Of a stretch of DNA of 28,413 bases, positions 1 through 8,077 are shown one piece after another (the stretch's first letter is position 1; each line of letters starts with the position of its first letter). A program made the position numbers and the translations under genes. Source of the DNA: Casp-actino8 sp001510335 (GTDB lineage: Bacteria; Actinomycetota; Acidimicrobiia; Acidimicrobiales; Ilumatobacteraceae); NCBI GenBank assembly GCA_027729635.1, contig JAQCEM010000027.1, forward strand, positions 1 to 28,413, written 5' to 3'. The notes beneath the pieces were generated by a model. It saw nothing but the letters and a program-made list of their open reading frames with translations, was not told where the DNA came from and ran no database searches.

Positions 1-544
1 CTGCATGTGCGGCTTTGCCTTCGTAAGTCACATCAACGGTGTGCACGGCGATCGAATCCATTTTGATCAAATCGGCATCGGCTGGATGAATCATCATCGC
101 GGCAATTCCTGACGCAAATGCACCCTGACGAGCCATAGCAATTTTGCCACCGCCACCCTCTTCAGCGGGAGTACCAAGAATGCGCACCCGCCCGCCGAAT
201 TCTTTCGCCAATGAAGCCGCAACTAGGCCTGCACCAAGGCCGGCGGCAGCAATCACGTTGTGTCCGCACCCATGACCAATGCCGGGTAATGCGTCATATT
301 CCAAAAGCACTAATACTTCAGGAGCGCCAGCATCACCGACAACCGCCTCAAATGCCGTGTCGACTCCATACGCGTGGCGAGTGACTTCAAGTCCTTGTTC
401 GGCGAGCACACCTGTCAATAGATCGTGAGCATAATGCTCGGCATAATTGAGTTCAGGGTGAGCATGAATATTGCGACTTACCGCGATTAAACGATCCGCA
501 AAATTATCAACGGCATCAAAGATCTGCTGATTCATTGGGTTCAT
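1..544 (-). CDS. M20-family amidohydrolase (partial, C-terminus off the window)
   Basis: The minus-strand reading frame starts at ATG 544 and runs off the left edge (about 181 residues seen). The start is supported by an AGGG Shine-Dalgarno seven bases upstream; a second in-frame ATG lies at 535. The N-terminus has the M20 pattern: an early 'HAHPEL' segment near residue 27, then 'EYDALPGIGHGCGHN' near residues 82-96 with metal-binding His and Cys, then 'GTPAEEGGGGK' near residue 125 with the catalytic Glu pair. This fits the M20D group of aminoacyl or dipeptide amidohydrolases (AbgB/PM20D2-like), zinc hydrolases acting on acylated amino acids or small peptides. Substrate cannot be told. It follows the lipid-kinase-like gene by nine bases in the same direction, so it is probably the last gene of that transcript. 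Confidence 0.87.
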   Translation of the reverse strand, partial: MNPMNQQIFDAVDNFADRLIAVSRNIHAHPELNYAEHYAHDLLTGVLAEQGLEVTRHAYGVDTAFEAVVGDAGAPEVLVLLEYDALPGIGHGCGHNVIAAAGLGAGLVAASLAKEFGGRVRILGTPAEEGGGGKIAMARQGAFASGIAAMMIHPADADLIKMDSIAVHTVDVTYEGKAAHA

Positions 545-553
545 ACATTTACC

Positions 554-1186
554 CTACAGCCACAAAAAAGCTGCATCGCTTATCACTTGAATCTCCACAT
601 TCTTCACCTGACCAATTCGTTGTTGGTCAATCCATAAAATCTGATGAGAGCCTTCATCAAAACTAGAGACAAAACTTTTCACTGATTTTGACTCGATGAG
701 GGGGTGCGGCAAATGAGTACCAGTTCGTAACCGTGGGCGAGCCGACCATCGTTGCCGCAAACCCATGGCCCGAGAAACTTGGGTTAACTCAACTCGACCA
801 TCATTTGGATGACCTCGTGGGGCGACATCCCATTTGCGAAGAAATTGGGCATTAGCAACAACGCTGATCTCACCTCGTAGCCACCCACCCCGCAAATTAG
901 CGGGTCGTACAACCACATTTGCGACTGCCGTCTTGGTGACTATGTCACCATTGCCCGCCTGATACTCGACTTGCATCACATCTATGGGAAGACACATCGC
1001 CCTTTCACCAGATAACACCCGACGATTCCGACTACCGATAGTGCGCCACATATCGCCACCTGAGACCGCGATATCTTTTCGACCAGCAGATATATGCTTG
1101 GCCAATTCGGAGTCGGACGAAGCCCACACCAAATCATCAACTGCAATGCCTTCACTACCCCACGACGCTCCTCGTTGAATCACCAT
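554..1186 (-). CDS. Lipid-kinase-like (YegS/DAGK C-terminal-like) protein, catalytic part missing
   Basis: A 210-residue soluble protein. I do not recognise it as a named gene. The second half resembles the C-terminal domain of YegS/diacylglycerol-kinase proteins: 'WDVAPRGHPNDGRVEL' near residues 117-132, then a 'GTHLPHP' segment and a C-terminal beta-rich part with 'LWIDQQ'. The first part has 'AVSGGDMWRTIG' (about residues 40-51), reminiscent of the kinase GGDGT/GTGNDFART region, but the normal nucleotide-binding motif and conserved kinase residues are absent. It is therefore probably a non-catalytic relative; the function is unknown. The ATG start shares one base with the helicase stop (TGATG at 1184-1188), which implies translational coupling to helY. 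Confidence 0.8.
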   Translation of the reverse strand: MVIQRGASWGSEGIAVDDLVWASSDSELAKHISAGRKDIAVSGGDMWRTIGSRNRRVLSGERAMCLPIDVMQVEYQAGNGDIVTKTAVANVVVRPANLRGGWLRGEISVVANAQFLRKWDVAPRGHPNDGRVELTQVSRAMGLRQRWSARPRLRTGTHLPHPLIESKSVKSFVSSFDEGSHQILWIDQQRIGQVKNVEIQVISDAAFLWL

Positions 1187-3858
1187 CAGATTTCTCCCGG
1201 AACTGACGTCGATGCCGCAACCACCCCGCGCATCAATAAATCAGCGGCCGCTTCAGCATTGCGACGTGTTTGCGGAACGGGGGCCATGGTGCCGATCTGT
1301 CGCAAAAGGTCAATAAGTTGCTTCATCGTACGGACGAAATCTCCACCAGATAATTCCTCGGCTTCGACAACTTCGGCAAAACCTTCACCCGCTGCCCAAG
1401 CGTACGCAATCGCGATATACGTCGGATCAGGTGCACGATGCTGATTCAACGAAGCGGCTTCTTCAGTTGCTTGCAACTCACGACTGACCGACTCAATACG
1501 GCGCCACTTTTTACGCACTTCAGCAGATGGAAACCACGGCGCCGGTGGGGCTTCACTAGACCGATGTTCATAGACAAAGACTGAAGCCAATGCGGCCAAA
1601 GACGATGGGTCGAGATCATCGAGATATCCACGATCTAGACAATCGGCGACAAGCAGATCACTCTCATGAAAAGTACGAGCTAAAACTTCACCTTTTTCAG
1701 TCAATGACCAACCCGCGACATAATCCCAGTCCTGCAGAATTCGGAGAACTCGTTCAAATTTTCGGGCCACCGAGTTTCCCTTACCGCGGACTTGTTCACG
1801 CAATTGATCAACATCACGTGAGACTCGGTCAGCTTGTGCTGCCGCCTTCAATCGGTCGCGTAATTCAGGATCATCTTCAACCAGATGCACTGCTTGGCGT
1901 CCTGGCTCTGGAGATCTCCATTCGCTCGCAACCTCTTTGGCTTGGTGTAAACGCGTGACCACAATCTTCTGAAAGTCTGGCTGAGTCGGCGCAAAAGGTT
2001 CAGGAAGTTCAATCTGACCAAGCAACGGCGGTGGTTCATGAAAATCACGAGACGAAAGATTGAGAGTCGCCCGTTTCGCCGTCAACACTGTGATCTTGAC
2101 CCCACCCGAGCGATTGGCTGTCGACAGCACGACTGCGCGTCCGGGCGACTTTCCTTTATCTACAAAAATCACCGAACCTGGACGCAAACGAGCCATTGAG
2201 AATTCAATTGAACTCTCACTACGAATGCCAAGATTTCCTTCAAGTCGTGCTCGGTAGTCGTGAATATCGCCGTATGGACTTTCGGCCGCTAATCGCAATT
2301 CTGATAACTGTTCAAGACGCCGCTCTAGACGCGTCTCAATTTTCACGACATCACGATCGGCTTGATATTGAGCAAACGACAGATTTAGTAAGTGACGAGC
2401 CTCTTCACTTGAATACGACCGAACCAAGTTGACTGCCATGTTGTATGTCGGTCGAAAAGATGAGGTCAAACGAAATGTTCGCGAACTCGCGAGACCTGCA
2501 ACTTGATCAAACGTCACAAAAGGATTCCATAACACCACCGCATGACCCTTGTCATCGAGACCCCGGCGCCCAGCACGACCCGTCAACTGGGTGAACTCGC
2601 CGGCCGTCAGGAATTCATGATGTTCTCCGGTGAACTTGGACAACTTCTCAATCACCACTGAACGAGCCGGCATATTGATACCTACAGCCAACGTTTCGGT
2701 CGCAAAAACGATCTTCACGAGACCTTCAACGAAACATGCTTCAACCGTCTCTTTAAACGGAGGAACCAAGCCAGCATGGTGAGCCGCAATACCTGCTTCA
2801 AGTTGCGCCACAAATTGCGGGTACCCCAAAACGTCGAGGTCATCATCATCAATGTCACCCAGGCGATCGGCCACGATTTCTTGTATTCGTCGCCGCTCAT
2901 CGGGAGATGTCAAACGGAGTCCTTGTTTCAAACACGACTGCGCCGCCTCATTACATCCGTTTCGACTGAAAATAAAGAAGATCGCTGGAAGGAGTTCCTC
3001 TTCATTCAGGCGATCGACAACCTCGAGGCGACTTGGTGTGTACAGCGCTCGACGAGGACGACCTTTGACGGGGCCGCGTCCTCCTATTTTTCGAGTCTGA
3101 TCTTCAAGCCGAGCCGCTTCAGGATTTGGTCGCCCTGAAACTAAGGTTGGGAAGAGGTGTTCACGTTGCGCGGTTTTATCGCCAACCATGTACAGATTCT
3201 CAAGTTCAACCGGGCGCTTCTCTTCAACTACAAATTTGGTAGGACCCCGGACCGTACTGATCCAATCAGCTACTTCATTGGCATTACTGACAGTTGCCGA
3301 CAAACAAACCAATTTGACTTTTCGTGGCAAGTGAATGATGACTTCTTCCCAAACAGGTCCGCGAAACGTGTCTTGAATGAAGTGCACTTCGTCAAGTACC
3401 ACAACTGCCAAATCATCCAAGGCTCGCGAACGCGCATAGATCATGTTGCGCAGGACTTCAGTGGTCATCACAACAATCGGCGCTTCACCGTTGACGGCAT
3501 TATCACCAGTCAGCAAGCCAATCTTGTCGCGGCCATATAGTTCGACGAGATCGTTGAACTTTTGATTTGACAGTGCTTTGATCGGTGCCGTGTAAAACGC
3601 CCGCTTGCCGTCGGCTAACGCGCATGAAATTCCGTATTCGGCGACGACCGTCTTTCCACTTCCAGTCGGGGCAGCAACCAAAACAGACTCGCCCGCATCG
3701 AGCACATCGATGGCTTCAACTTGAAATCGATCAAGCGGAAACTTATAATGGGCAATGAGAGCCTGTCGATCAGTCCGCACAGTCACAGTCGGCTTCTTCG
3801 GGACATCTGACAAGTGACTAGGCGTCAACGGGACGATTTCGCGTACCGAGATAGCCAA
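1186..3858 (-). CDS. helY: Ski2/Mtr4-like DEVH RNA helicase HelY
   Basis: An 890-residue ATP-dependent helicase, close to the 906 residues of mycobacterial HelY. In order: Q-motif-like 'RFQVEAI' (44-50), Walker A 'APTGSGKT' (63-70), 'TAPIKALSNQK' (motif Ia, 90-100), 'DEVH' (156-159), 'SAT' (187-189), motif VI 'QLTGRAGRRGLD', and a C-terminal DSHCT-type helical region from about residue 700. Ski2/Mtr4 relatives unwind RNA 3'-5' and feed it to exonucleases, so a role in RNA turnover in the cytoplasm is expected. The listed start overlaps tatC by 41 bases; an in-frame TTG about 10 codons later would remove most of the overlap, so the exact N-terminus is open. The order tatA/B-tatC-helY near the proteasome ligase is also found in mycobacteria. 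Confidence 0.94.
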   Translation of the reverse strand: MAISVREIVPLTPSHLSDVPKKPTVTVRTDRQALIAHYKFPLDRFQVEAIDVLDAGESVLVAAPTGSGKTVVAEYGISCALADGKRAFYTAPIKALSNQKFNDLVELYGRDKIGLLTGDNAVNGEAPIVVMTTEVLRNMIYARSRALDDLAVVVLDEVHFIQDTFRGPVWEEVIIHLPRKVKLVCLSATVSNANEVADWISTVRGPTKFVVEEKRPVELENLYMVGDKTAQREHLFPTLVSGRPNPEAARLEDQTRKIGGRGPVKGRPRRALYTPSRLEVVDRLNEEELLPAIFFIFSRNGCNEAAQSCLKQGLRLTSPDERRRIQEIVADRLGDIDDDDLDVLGYPQFVAQLEAGIAAHHAGLVPPFKETVEACFVEGLVKIVFATETLAVGINMPARSVVIEKLSKFTGEHHEFLTAGEFTQLTGRAGRRGLDDKGHAVVLWNPFVTFDQVAGLASSRTFRLTSSFRPTYNMAVNLVRSYSSEEARHLLNLSFAQYQADRDVVKIETRLERRLEQLSELRLAAESPYGDIHDYRARLEGNLGIRSESSIEFSMARLRPGSVIFVDKGKSPGRAVVLSTANRSGGVKITVLTAKRATLNLSSRDFHEPPPLLGQIELPEPFAPTQPDFQKIVVTRLHQAKEVASEWRSPEPGRQAVHLVEDDPELRDRLKAAAQADRVSRDVDQLREQVRGKGNSVARKFERVLRILQDWDYVAGWSLTEKGEVLARTFHESDLLVADCLDRGYLDDLDPSSLAALASVFVYEHRSSEAPPAPWFPSAEVRKKWRRIESVSRELQATEEAASLNQHRAPDPTYIAIAYAWAAGEGFAEVVEAEELSGGDFVRTMKQLIDLLRQIGTMAPVPQTRRNAEAAADLLMRGVVAASTSVPGEI

Positions 3859-4639
3859 TCAAGATGGAAATGAAATAAAACACAATCAGCGGAACTGTCA
3901 AGAGAATCAAAGTGATCGGATCGCCCGAGGGTGTGATCACTGCAGCGATCACCACAATCACCAATATCGCAACTCGCCAGCCTTCGATTAACTGCCGCGG
4001 CTTCAAAACTCCGACGAGTTGTAGGAAAACAAGCAGAACTGGAAACTCAAAACCGATTCCAAAAGCGGCAATCATGAGACCAACGAAACTGACATATTTT
4101 GAAATCTGAAAAGCCTGTTGAACATCTTCGCCCGACCACGAGATCAACCACTCCAGACCCTTATCCAAGGTGAAGTACGCAAAGAATCCACCGATAACAA
4201 AAAGCAAAACCGACGATAAAACAAACGGAATGGCGTAACGCTTTTCTTTGGCATGAAGTGCCGGCACCACAAAGCGCCAAATCTGCCACATGACAATCGG
4301 CAGTGCCAAAATCAATCCGCCGTAGAGAGAAATCTTTAGACGAGCGTTAAATCCTTCGAGTGGCCCGAGGGAGAAGAAATCACAGTTTGAAACCAAGTCT
4401 GGACGACGCCTGCACACGTTGTCGTATGGTTGCCGTAAGAACCGCAGTACGGGTTCATAAAAGGCCAAAACACCCATCATGCCGATCACCACAGCAAGAC
4501 CTGCACGGATAATACGTGAACGTAATTCGGCCAAATGCTCAGTGAGCGTCATGGCATCTTCAGAAGGTGATTCTTTATCTTCTTTCTTACCTCCGGAACG
4601 AAGTTTTCCTAACGCGAACTTCCCTATCCCGAGTTTCAT
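3818..4639 (-). CDS. tatC: Sec-independent protein translocase TatC
   Basis: A 273-residue polytopic membrane protein with six hydrophobic segments, the receptor core of the twin-arginine translocase that exports folded proteins. The hallmark 'TLTEHLAELRSRI' sits at about residues 31-43, just before the first membrane span, and the conserved loop 'FNARLKISLYGG' follows. A charged N-terminal extension of about 30 residues precedes the family core. The start overlaps the end of the tatB-like gene by ATGA (4636-4639), so the two are translationally coupled. Its 3' end runs into helY. An equimolar partner of TatB is known for the family; no signal for other regulation is visible. Confidence 0.96.
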   Translation of the reverse strand: MKLGIGKFALGKLRSGGKKEDKESPSEDAMTLTEHLAELRSRIIRAGLAVVIGMMGVLAFYEPVLRFLRQPYDNVCRRRPDLVSNCDFFSLGPLEGFNARLKISLYGGLILALPIVMWQIWRFVVPALHAKEKRYAIPFVLSSVLLFVIGGFFAYFTLDKGLEWLISWSGEDVQQAFQISKYVSFVGLMIAAFGIGFEFPVLLVFLQLVGVLKPRQLIEGWRVAILVIVVIAAVITPSGDPITLILLTVPLIVFYFISILIGYLGTRNRPVDA

Positions 4640-4932
4640 GAAGCCTCACCCTCGGTCGTTGGCGGTGGGGTCACTTCAGGTTGATGATCTTCTGGCTCTT
4701 CGTTTAGGGGTTTCAACACTGCGTCGCGCGTCAATTGCGCGGTTTCCCGTAGTTCTTTCATGGGCTCTTCAAACGCATTCTTAAACTCGCTTTGAAAACC
4801 ATTGCTGATTTTCCGAACCTCGCTGTATACCCGACCAAATTTACGAATCGCCTCGGGCAGTTTTTCTGGTCCAAGAACAATTAACGCCAGCAACAAGATG
4901 ACGACGATCTCGCTTCCCGACAAGTTGAACAC
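4636..4932 (-). CDS. tatB: TatB-like twin-arginine translocase subunit
   Basis: A 98-residue protein with one N-terminal membrane span (about 8-20), the Gly21-Pro22 hinge and an amphipathic helix ('KLPEAIRKFGRVYSEVRK'), then a charged Pro/Glu-rich tail. The sequence 'VLGPEKLP' after the span is typical of TatB, whereas TatA usually has Phe-Gly with a different follow-up, so I favour TatB. Annotation pipelines may write 'TatA/TatB family'. It starts with GTG and has no clear Shine-Dalgarno. No separate tatA is in the window, so it may lie elsewhere, or this subunit may serve both roles. It is first in the tatB-tatC-helY unit, reading away from a divergent phosphodiesterase gene. Confidence 0.88.
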   Translation of the reverse strand: MFNLSGSEIVVILLLALIVLGPEKLPEAIRKFGRVYSEVRKISNGFQSEFKNAFEEPMKELRETAQLTRDAVLKPLNEEPEDHQPEVTPPPTTEGEAS

Positions 4933-4961
4933 GTGGCAAGTCTAATTACTTGGTAACTCGA

Positions 4962-4978
4962 TACTGAGCCCTACTGAG
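4962..4978. repeat. Direct repeat TACTGAG, spaced 10 bp, in the tatB/GDPD divergent promoter region
   Basis: TACTGAG occurs at 4962-4968 and 4972-4978, exactly one helical turn apart, within the 87-base gap between two divergent genes. The same gap carries a 7-base inverted pair, GGCAAGT at 4935-4941 and ACTTGCC at 4983-4989. Either could be a regulator site, but elements this short can arise by chance. Confidence 0.35.
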
Positions 4979-5019
4979 TGGTACTTGCCGTATTTCCCCG
5001 ACCATGACATCATCGTCAG

Positions 5020-5733
5020 GTGCAGCAACGTCTTCCTTCCATCATTGATCCGCCCATCGCCTTTGCGCACCGTGGAGCGCGGGCCTACGCTCCCGAAAAC
5101 ACGATTGAAGCCTTTCAATTGGCCTTACGCCTCGGAGCGACCGGACTTGAAAGTGACGTTTGGGTCACGTCTGATGGAATCGCTGTCCTCGACCATGACG
5201 GTGTCGTGCGCCGCCGCGGTCGCAAAATCGCCATTTCCGAGGTGATCCAAGCCGACCTCCCAAGCCATATTCCTACCGTCGCCGAAATGCTTAGCGAAGT
5301 TCCCGGTGACTTTGACTTTTCACTTGATATCAAAGATCCCGCGGCGCTGTCGGCGACTCTTGATTCCGTACGAGTTGTAAAGCCCGAGTTGGAACCGAGA
5401 CTTTGGCTTTGCCACCACAATTGGCAAGTTGTTGCCACCTGGCGACCTCTGACCGAAGCAAAACTCGTTGATTCGACCCGACTCGGACGGTTAAAAGATG
5501 GTCCCGAGCGTCGAGCTGCGCAATTACACGAAGCTGGTATTGATTGCATCAACATGCATCACACCGATTGGAATGGCGGATTAGTGACCCTTTTCCATCG
5601 ATTCAATCGTTTTGCCCTCGGTTGGGACTTGCAACAGGATCATGTTCTCGACGATGGCATTCGTATGGGACTTGACGGAGTTTTCAGCGATTACACCGAC
5701 CGCATGCTTGATGCATTTGCGCGAAACGTTTAG
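5020..5733 (+). CDS. Glycerophosphodiester phosphodiesterase family protein
   Basis: A 237-residue protein of the GDPD/PI-PLC TIM-barrel fold, which hydrolyses glycerophosphodiesters to glycerol-3-phosphate and an alcohol with a divalent metal. 'FAHRGARAYAPENT' (about residues 15-28) carries the catalytic His, Arg and metal-binding Glu-Asn. 'GLESDVWVTSDG' and 'VLDHDG' follow, with the metal-binding Glu/Asp and second catalytic His. There is no signal peptide, so it should act in the cytoplasm. The start is GTG with only a weak AGG upstream; an ATG at 5004 is in another frame. It is the only plus-strand gene in this part, transcribed divergently from tatB and convergently with lepB. Confidence 0.93.
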   Translation: MQQRLPSIIDPPIAFAHRGARAYAPENTIEAFQLALRLGATGLESDVWVTSDGIAVLDHDGVVRRRGRKIAISEVIQADLPSHIPTVAEMLSEVPGDFDFSLDIKDPAALSATLDSVRVVKPELEPRLWLCHHNWQVVATWRPLTEAKLVDSTRLGRLKDGPERRAAQLHEAGIDCINMHHTDWNGGLVTLFHRFNRFALGWDLQQDHVLDDGIRMGLDGVFSDYTDRMLDAFARNV

Positions 5734-5762
5734 CGAGAAGGCTGCGTTACAGCCGGGTCTCG
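5734..5762. terminator. Candidate terminator hairpin between convergent GDPD and lepB genes
   Basis: A two-part stem follows directly after the phosphodiesterase stop. CGAGA (5734-5738) pairs with TCTCG (5758-5762), and GGCTG (5740-5744) pairs with CAGCC (5750-5754) around a five-base loop. On the plus strand it is followed by the weakly T-rich TGATTTCT. The position in the 45-base gap between two converging genes suits a terminator, but the T tract is poor. Confidence 0.45.
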
Positions 5763-5778
5763 TGATTTCTGGGCCGCG

Positions 5779-6474
5779 TCATAGCCAGGCCCAGGCGCTC
5801 ACAGGCCAAATCACCACGAATGCCCGACCGCGAACTTTGTCAATATCAATTGGCCCGAAGTCACGACTATCAAAACTTTGTAATCGGTTATCACCCATGA
5901 CAAAAACCATGTCTTCTGGTATCACGACTGAGGCCATATCTGTGTGTGACCCACAGCGCGCACTGGGCTCAATTTGTGAAGTCTGTTCAAGGTTGAGATA
6001 AGGCTCTTCAACCCGAACACCATCGATGTAAACAACACATGATCGAATTTCAAGCGCCTCGCCAGGCAAACCCAAAACTCTTTTAATGAGATCATCATGT
6101 TGCACTTCATTAGTCACACGGTCAAAAACGATGACGTCTCCGCGATGAACGTCATGCAATTTGTACGACATCTTGTTGACTAACACGCGATCTTGTGGCA
6201 TCAAAGTCGTCTGCATGCTCGGACCATCAATGTAGTACTGCTGAAATAAAAAGACTCGGATAAATAACGCCGCGCCAATAGCTATAACGACAACGAAGAC
6301 CCATTCCCAAACTGCTCGCAATTGCGAACGCTGCTTAGCATTGAGATCCGAACGAACAGCTTCTCCGGTTGCAGCATCGTCAAGGTCGATGGCCGCCCCT
6401 TCTTCAACTATTTCAATTCCTTCACTCATCAGCCCACAACCGTACAGCGTCCAAACACCCAGCACACGTTGCAT
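5779..6474 (-). CDS. lepB: Signal peptidase I
   Basis: A type I signal peptidase (Ser/Lys dyad) that removes Sec and Tat signal peptides on the outer face of the membrane. One membrane span lies at about residues 56-73. 'IDGPSMQTTL' holds the nucleophile Ser86, 'LIKRVLGLPGE' holds the general-base Lys131, and 'MGDNRLQSFDSRDFG' is the conserved late box. Length (231) is normal for actinobacteria. The listed ATG shares a base with the pafA stop (TGATG at 6472-6476); an ATG at 6429 would give a 216-residue protein with a more typical acidic N-terminus and may be the true start. Neither has a strong Shine-Dalgarno. Sitting directly behind pafA is unusual (see findings). Confidence 0.95.
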   Translation of the reverse strand: MQRVLGVWTLYGCGLMSEGIEIVEEGAAIDLDDAATGEAVRSDLNAKQRSQLRAVWEWVFVVVIAIGAALFIRVFLFQQYYIDGPSMQTTLMPQDRVLVNKMSYKLHDVHRGDVIVFDRVTNEVQHDDLIKRVLGLPGEALEIRSCVVYIDGVRVEEPYLNLEQTSQIEPSARCGSHTDMASVVIPEDMVFVMGDNRLQSFDSRDFGPIDIDKVRGRAFVVIWPVSAWAWL

Positions 6475-7832
6475 CAGAGCGATGCGATGAGTTTTTCAAC
6501 CCTTTCATCACGGCTCTTGAGCGGGTCTTTACACAAAACAGTTCGTTGGGCTTGATCATTCAATTTCAGGTGTACCCAATCAACGGTGTAATCCCGTTTC
6601 TTTTCTTTGGCAGCCCGAATGAACTCGCCTCGCAACCGAGCTCGTGTTGTTTGGGGCGGAACATCCATGGCTTCAACAATGTCGGCGTCCGAACACATCC
6701 GCTCAACCAAGTCTCGATCTTGCATCTTGTAGAAAAGACCTCTCGTGCGAACCACATCGTGATACTGCAGATCAATCAACTGTGCTTTGGGATCCCCGAG
6801 TTCAAGCCCATTCTTCGAACAATACGAGTCAATCAACTTGTGCTTGATGACCCAGTCAACTTCGCGATCCAAACTAAAGGGGTCCACTTCAATCGCTTCG
6901 ACACAGTATTTCCACATTTCTAAAGCCTTTTGTTCATTGGCCTGAAAACCACGGGTCTCTGCATATTTCAGAGCGGCATTGAGATACTCGCGTTGGATGT
7001 CTAATGCGCTTACTTCTCTACCACTGGCTAGATGAACGGTTTTGCGGCAGGTCGTGTCATGACTGAAATCGCGAATCGCGCGTATCGGATTTTCAAGAGT
7101 CATATCCCGCAATTCGCACTTGGGATCTTCCATCATCCGCAGGAGGCAAGCCGTTGAGCCCACTTTCAAAAAGTTTGAGTATTCGCTCATATTGGAGTCC
7201 CCAACGATGACGTGCAGACGTCGATAACGCTCAGCATCGGCATGAGGTTCATCCCGAGTATTGATAATTGGACGACTGCGGGTCGTCGCCGATGACATCG
7301 TCTCCCAGATGTGGTCGGCTCGTTGAGAGATGGAATACATCGGACCTCGTGCAGTCTGCACAATTTTTCCGGCACCAGTAAAGATCATTCGTGATACCAA
7401 AAATGGGATCAGGATTGAATTATGCAAACTCGCGTCGTCGTCCCGAGATGTCAGGTAATTCTCATGACATCCATAACTATTCCCAGCCGAGTCAGTGTTG
7501 TTCTTGAAAAGATAAATTGTTCCCCGAATACCTTCTTCACGAAGACGTTCTTCAGCCGAACTCACCAAATTTTCTAAAATACGCTCGCCCGCTTTGTCTT
7601 GAACTACAACGTCGTAAATCGAATCGCATTCTGCCGTTGCATATTCGGGATGTGAACCCACATCAAGATACAGCCGAGAGCCGTTTTCGAGAAAGACATT
7701 TGAACTGCGTCCCCACGAGACGACTTTACGAAACAAATAGCGACTGACCTCATCGGGGCTTAAGCGGCGCTGCCCACGCAACGTACAGGTCACTCCGTAT
7801 TCATTCTCTAGGCCATAAATACGTCGCTCCAC
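6474..7832 (-). CDS. pafA: Pup-protein ligase PafA
   Basis: PafA joins the C-terminal glutamate of Pup to substrate lysines, using ATP, and so marks proteins for the proteasome. The 452-residue protein opens with the diagnostic 'RRIYGLENEYGVTC' and has the glutamine-synthetase-like fold shared with Dop. 'RLYLDVGSHPEYATAE' (about 53-68) carries the conserved catalytic Asp57. 'FKNNTDSAGNSYGCHEN' and 'RRLHVIVGDSNMSE' are nucleotide/metal-binding stretches common to PafA and Dop. It lacks the extra Dop loop, which separates it from its paralogue at 9907-11415. The start is GTG. 245 bases separate it from prcA, so it may have its own promoter. pafB and pafC, which follow pafA in mycobacteria, are absent here; lepB follows instead. 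Confidence 0.97.
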   Translation of the reverse strand: MERRIYGLENEYGVTCTLRGQRRLSPDEVSRYLFRKVVSWGRSSNVFLENGSRLYLDVGSHPEYATAECDSIYDVVVQDKAGERILENLVSSAEERLREEGIRGTIYLFKNNTDSAGNSYGCHENYLTSRDDDASLHNSILIPFLVSRMIFTGAGKIVQTARGPMYSISQRADHIWETMSSATTRSRPIINTRDEPHADAERYRRLHVIVGDSNMSEYSNFLKVGSTACLLRMMEDPKCELRDMTLENPIRAIRDFSHDTTCRKTVHLASGREVSALDIQREYLNAALKYAETRGFQANEQKALEMWKYCVEAIEVDPFSLDREVDWVIKHKLIDSYCSKNGLELGDPKAQLIDLQYHDVVRTRGLFYKMQDRDLVERMCSDADIVEAMDVPPQTTRARLRGEFIRAAKEKKRDYTVDWVHLKLNDQAQRTVLCKDPLKSRDERVEKLIASL

Positions 7833-7899
7833 CTAACGCAAAGTACTCGCTATTTTGATGCCAACAGAACTCGTCTTCTCACAAAGCTCTGGCCAGTCA

Positions 7900-8052
7900 T
7901 CAAACCCCGTTGCCACGGTCTTGACCCGACATATCAGCAGTTGACGAATACGGGTCTTTCCCCCGCCGCTCAGGCTCAGTTTCAGCGATGCGCACACCTA
8001 ACATTGCAACCAAACGGGTAAAGCGGCCACTTTGAAGAGACGCAAGCACCAA
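7900..8052 (-). CDS. Doubtful small ORF between prcA and pafA
   Basis: A 50-codon frame starting with TTG fills much of the prcA-pafA gap. Its product would begin 'LVLASLQSGRFTRLVAML', a possible amphipathic helix, and end in a charged tail. An AGGGAG sequence lies about 12 bases upstream of the TTG, and directly after that AGGGAG an ATG opens another, 22-codon frame. I know no family for either. It is listed only because the gap otherwise holds nothing recognisable; it may be non-coding leader for pafA. Confidence 0.15.
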   Translation of the reverse strand: MVLASLQSGRFTRLVAMLGVRIAETEPERRGKDPYSSTADMSGQDRGNGV

Positions 8053-8077
8053 CGCTCCACTGGCATTCTCCCTGCCC

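Noticed and set aside
1094..1444. Plus-strand frame opposite helY and the lipid-kinase-like gene
   Set aside because: It spans the junction of two coupled minus-strand genes and has a low-complexity Ser/Thr/Pro composition, typical of an antisense shadow.
4935..4989. 7-base inverted pair GGCAAGT/ACTTGCC with a 42-base loop as a hairpin
   Set aside because: The loop is too long for a stable hairpin, and a 7-base match over 55 bases is not unlikely by chance. I mention it only beside the direct repeats.
5115..5555. A 146-codon minus-strand frame opposite the phosphodiesterase gene
   Set aside because: The plus-strand frame encodes clear GDPD motifs across the whole stretch; the opposite frame has no recognisable pattern and is a shadow.
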